Shown here: positions 62,716-64,000 of the stretch, piece after piece
Layout: each line of letters begins with the position of its first letter
How positions within the stretch are numbered: the first letter of the stretch is position 1
Assembly (NCBI RefSeq): GCF_051401765.1
Contig: NC_135068.1
Location: forward strand, 1,860,001-1,924,000
DNA length: 64,000 bases
Direction: 5' to 3'
Source: Calliopsis andreniformis
Lineage: Eukaryota; Arthropoda; Insecta; Hymenoptera; Andrenidae
Position numbers and translations under genes: made by a program
Notes under the pieces: generated by a model
Told to the model about the DNA's origin: nothing
The model's database searches: none
What the model saw: the letters and a program-made list of their open reading frames with translations, nothing else

Positions 62716-63500
62716 AATGTAGCAGACGGGAAAAAATAAGAATGGCTCGATCGCTAGCTGATAATTTCTCGTTGCACGAATTATTGAATGCAGCTAAACT
62801 GAAGCTCTGGAAACGCTGCATGCATCGAAGAGCACTTGCACTTCGTTTACAAAATTATGAATCTAACAGCAATCAGTACACCAAAAGACAGAAGATGTTT
62901 ACAACAGAAAAAGCATTAAGTATTTTTATTATGGCAAATTTATCCAAATTTCAATATATCACAATTCGGAACGAAGCTATAAAATGTAATAATAATCAGT
63001 GGCCATCATATTTTAAGTTGGTTCAAGAAAAAAATGTTATCCGCCGAAAGATGAAATAAAAGTTACCGAAACATATGCCAGAATAAAATTGCAAAGCCTA
63101 TTGAATCAAACAGTTTCTCGCATATTAAAAAGTTTAAATGAAACAATTGAAAATGCAGAATTATAAATAATATGTAAGTGGGGATGCGATGGAGCAGCAG
63201 CCCTACCGAGGTATAAGCAAAGTCAATGCATAGATGGCGATGTTATTTTCGTTTCGAGCTTGGTACCTCTAAGATCACAACAAAATTAAATCATAACATA
63301 ATATGGGAAAATTCAACCCCATCTTCTCCGTCGTTTTGTCGACCAATCCGATTTGAATATATTAAAGAAAATAAAGAAGTGATTGAAAAAGAAATTAATA
63401 GCACTCGCATCGAAATAGACAATATGACACCGTTTAATGTAAACAACGTTACAGTAGAATATACCATGGCATTGACTATTGTTGGGAAACCCGAAACGCG
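62716..63500 (+). pseudogene. Second Transib transposase, degraded fragment
   Basis: Pieces in order are LHELLNAAKLKLWKRCMHRR, TTEKALSIFIMANLSKFQY, SYFKLVQEK, a frame change, CKWGCDGAA (first catalytic Asp), SSLVPLRS, SPSFCRPIRFEYIKENKEV and NVTVEYTMALTIVGKP. The gene stops before the second catalytic Asp (where MVDGK would follow). It is clearly a different family from the copy at 24390, at roughly 40% identity by eye. Stops and frameshifts are present. Confidence 0.75.
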
Positions 63501-63574
63501 GGTTGTATATACAATCGAGGAGAGTGTAGTGGAGCGTTCCAGGAACACTGGACGAGGCGATAGCGAGACGTAAA

Positions 63575-63771
63575 CAGCGGAATGCCAGGCCCCGCTAATT
63601 GGGGACAGTCTTGCGTTGGACCAAATACCAGCAACAGTGCCCAACTGGATTTTAGAGTTTAAAAACGAAATAGCAGCTCCAGTCACAAGTCAGTATAGAA
63701 CACTAGCAGCACAAATTACGTCTAATACAGAAAATATAGAATATATTTTCAATACCTTATTTAATGATTAA
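63575..63771 (+). pseudogene. LINE ORF1 C-terminal end
   Basis: An open frame TAECQAPLIGDSLALDQIPA to IEYIFNTLFND, ending TAA at 63769-63771, two bases before the ATG of ORF2. Its start is lost in the join with Transib debris (63500-63570). There is no recognised domain; the position alone suggests ORF1. Confidence 0.4.
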
Positions 63772-63773
63772 TA

Positions 63774-64000
63774 ATGCATAATAAAAGAGTACAAAACAGC
63801 TATATTAATGTAGCAGCAATTAATGTCAATTCTATAGTAGCCCATTACCGTAGATTTGAACTATTACAATTTCTTGAAAAATATAATCATGACGTTGTCC
63901 TCCTTTCTGAAACTAAATTAAATAAAAATCACAAGATATCTTTCAAAGAATACGCAATCATTAGAACTGATAGACCTAACGCTACTCAAGGGGGAGGAAC
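63774..64000 (+). CDS. LINE ORF2 endonuclease start (cut by window end)
   Basis: ATG 63774 opens at least 75 codons: NVAAINVNSIVAHYRRFELL, HDVVLLSETKLNKNH and AIIRTDRPNATQGGG. These are the first blocks of an apurinic endonuclease domain (Asn in INVNS, catalytic Glu in LLSETKL) as in Jockey/CR1-type LINEs. The reading is undamaged as far as seen. The rest, with reverse transcriptase, would lie beyond the window. Confidence 0.8.
   Translation, partial: MHNKRVQNSYINVAAINVNSIVAHYRRFELLQFLEKYNHDVVLLSETKLNKNHKISFKEYAIIRTDRPNATQGGG

Overview
The window is a eukaryotic, almost certainly arthropod (my best guess hymenopteran, ant-like) stretch of repeats. It holds no recognisable single-copy host gene. 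Eukaryotic character is shown by consensus-spliced transposon genes, LTR and non-LTR retrotransposons with target-site duplications (TSDs), and seven DNA-transposon types (Merlin, PIF/Harbinger, Transib, piggyBac, Tc1-like and a long-TIR TA-element, plus a MITE). The arthropod and ant guess is inference from the element families, not proof. Layout: 1-~7.6 kb is AT-rich, bacterial-looking DNA best explained as a Wolbachia fragment in the nuclear genome. It carries an IS110-type transposase wreck, a split hypothetical gene, a full-length purA with two stop codons, and perhaps a small ORF. Two eukaryotic elements sit inside it with exact TSDs: a solo LTR with 5-bp TSD and a Merlin transposon with 8-bp TSD. 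8.6-12.7 kb is a 7-bp (TCAATCC-type) satellite with a 685-bp higher-order repeat, split by a 1437-bp solo LTR. 13.4-30.1 kb is a nested stack. An R1-like LINE is interrupted by a 5'-truncated R1-like LINE, by a small LTR that itself carries a 4.2-kb Harbinger, and by a 6.4-kb Transib (RAG1-like transposase, ends matching the RSS heptamer CACAGTG) that itself carries an intact piggyBac. 30.1-33.0 kb is an RNase H-bearing LINE deletion derivative abutting a Tc1-like element. 33.4-39.1 kb is a patchwork of Gypsy remnants. 39140-48343 is a young, nearly complete Gypsy element: two ~772-bp LTRs with about 3 differences, gag, pol, and an env-like glycoprotein. It has a textbook -1 frameshift signal between gag and pol. 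49988-52415 is a TA-flanked transposon that carries an inverted second copy of part of its own transposase. 52.5-58.7 kb holds further Gypsy pieces, including zinc-knuckle ORFs downstream of integrase and a second copy of the 1.4-kb LTR. 58.7-64.0 kb holds Tc1 pieces, a piggyBac MITE, a second degraded Transib and the start of another LINE cut by the window end. How the parts work together: each autonomous element has its own cis ends and trans protein, and the window is a record of successive insertions. The most informative features are four. (i) A bacterial insert is datable by host transposons inside it. (ii) The Harbinger element has two genes on opposite strands, each with its second exon inside the other's intron. 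(iii) The Gypsy element has frameshift heptamer GGGAAAC followed by a 13-bp stem after a 7-nt spacer. (iv) Two unrelated DNA transposons have folded back on their own transposase genes. All family calls are from motif recognition by eye, with no database search.
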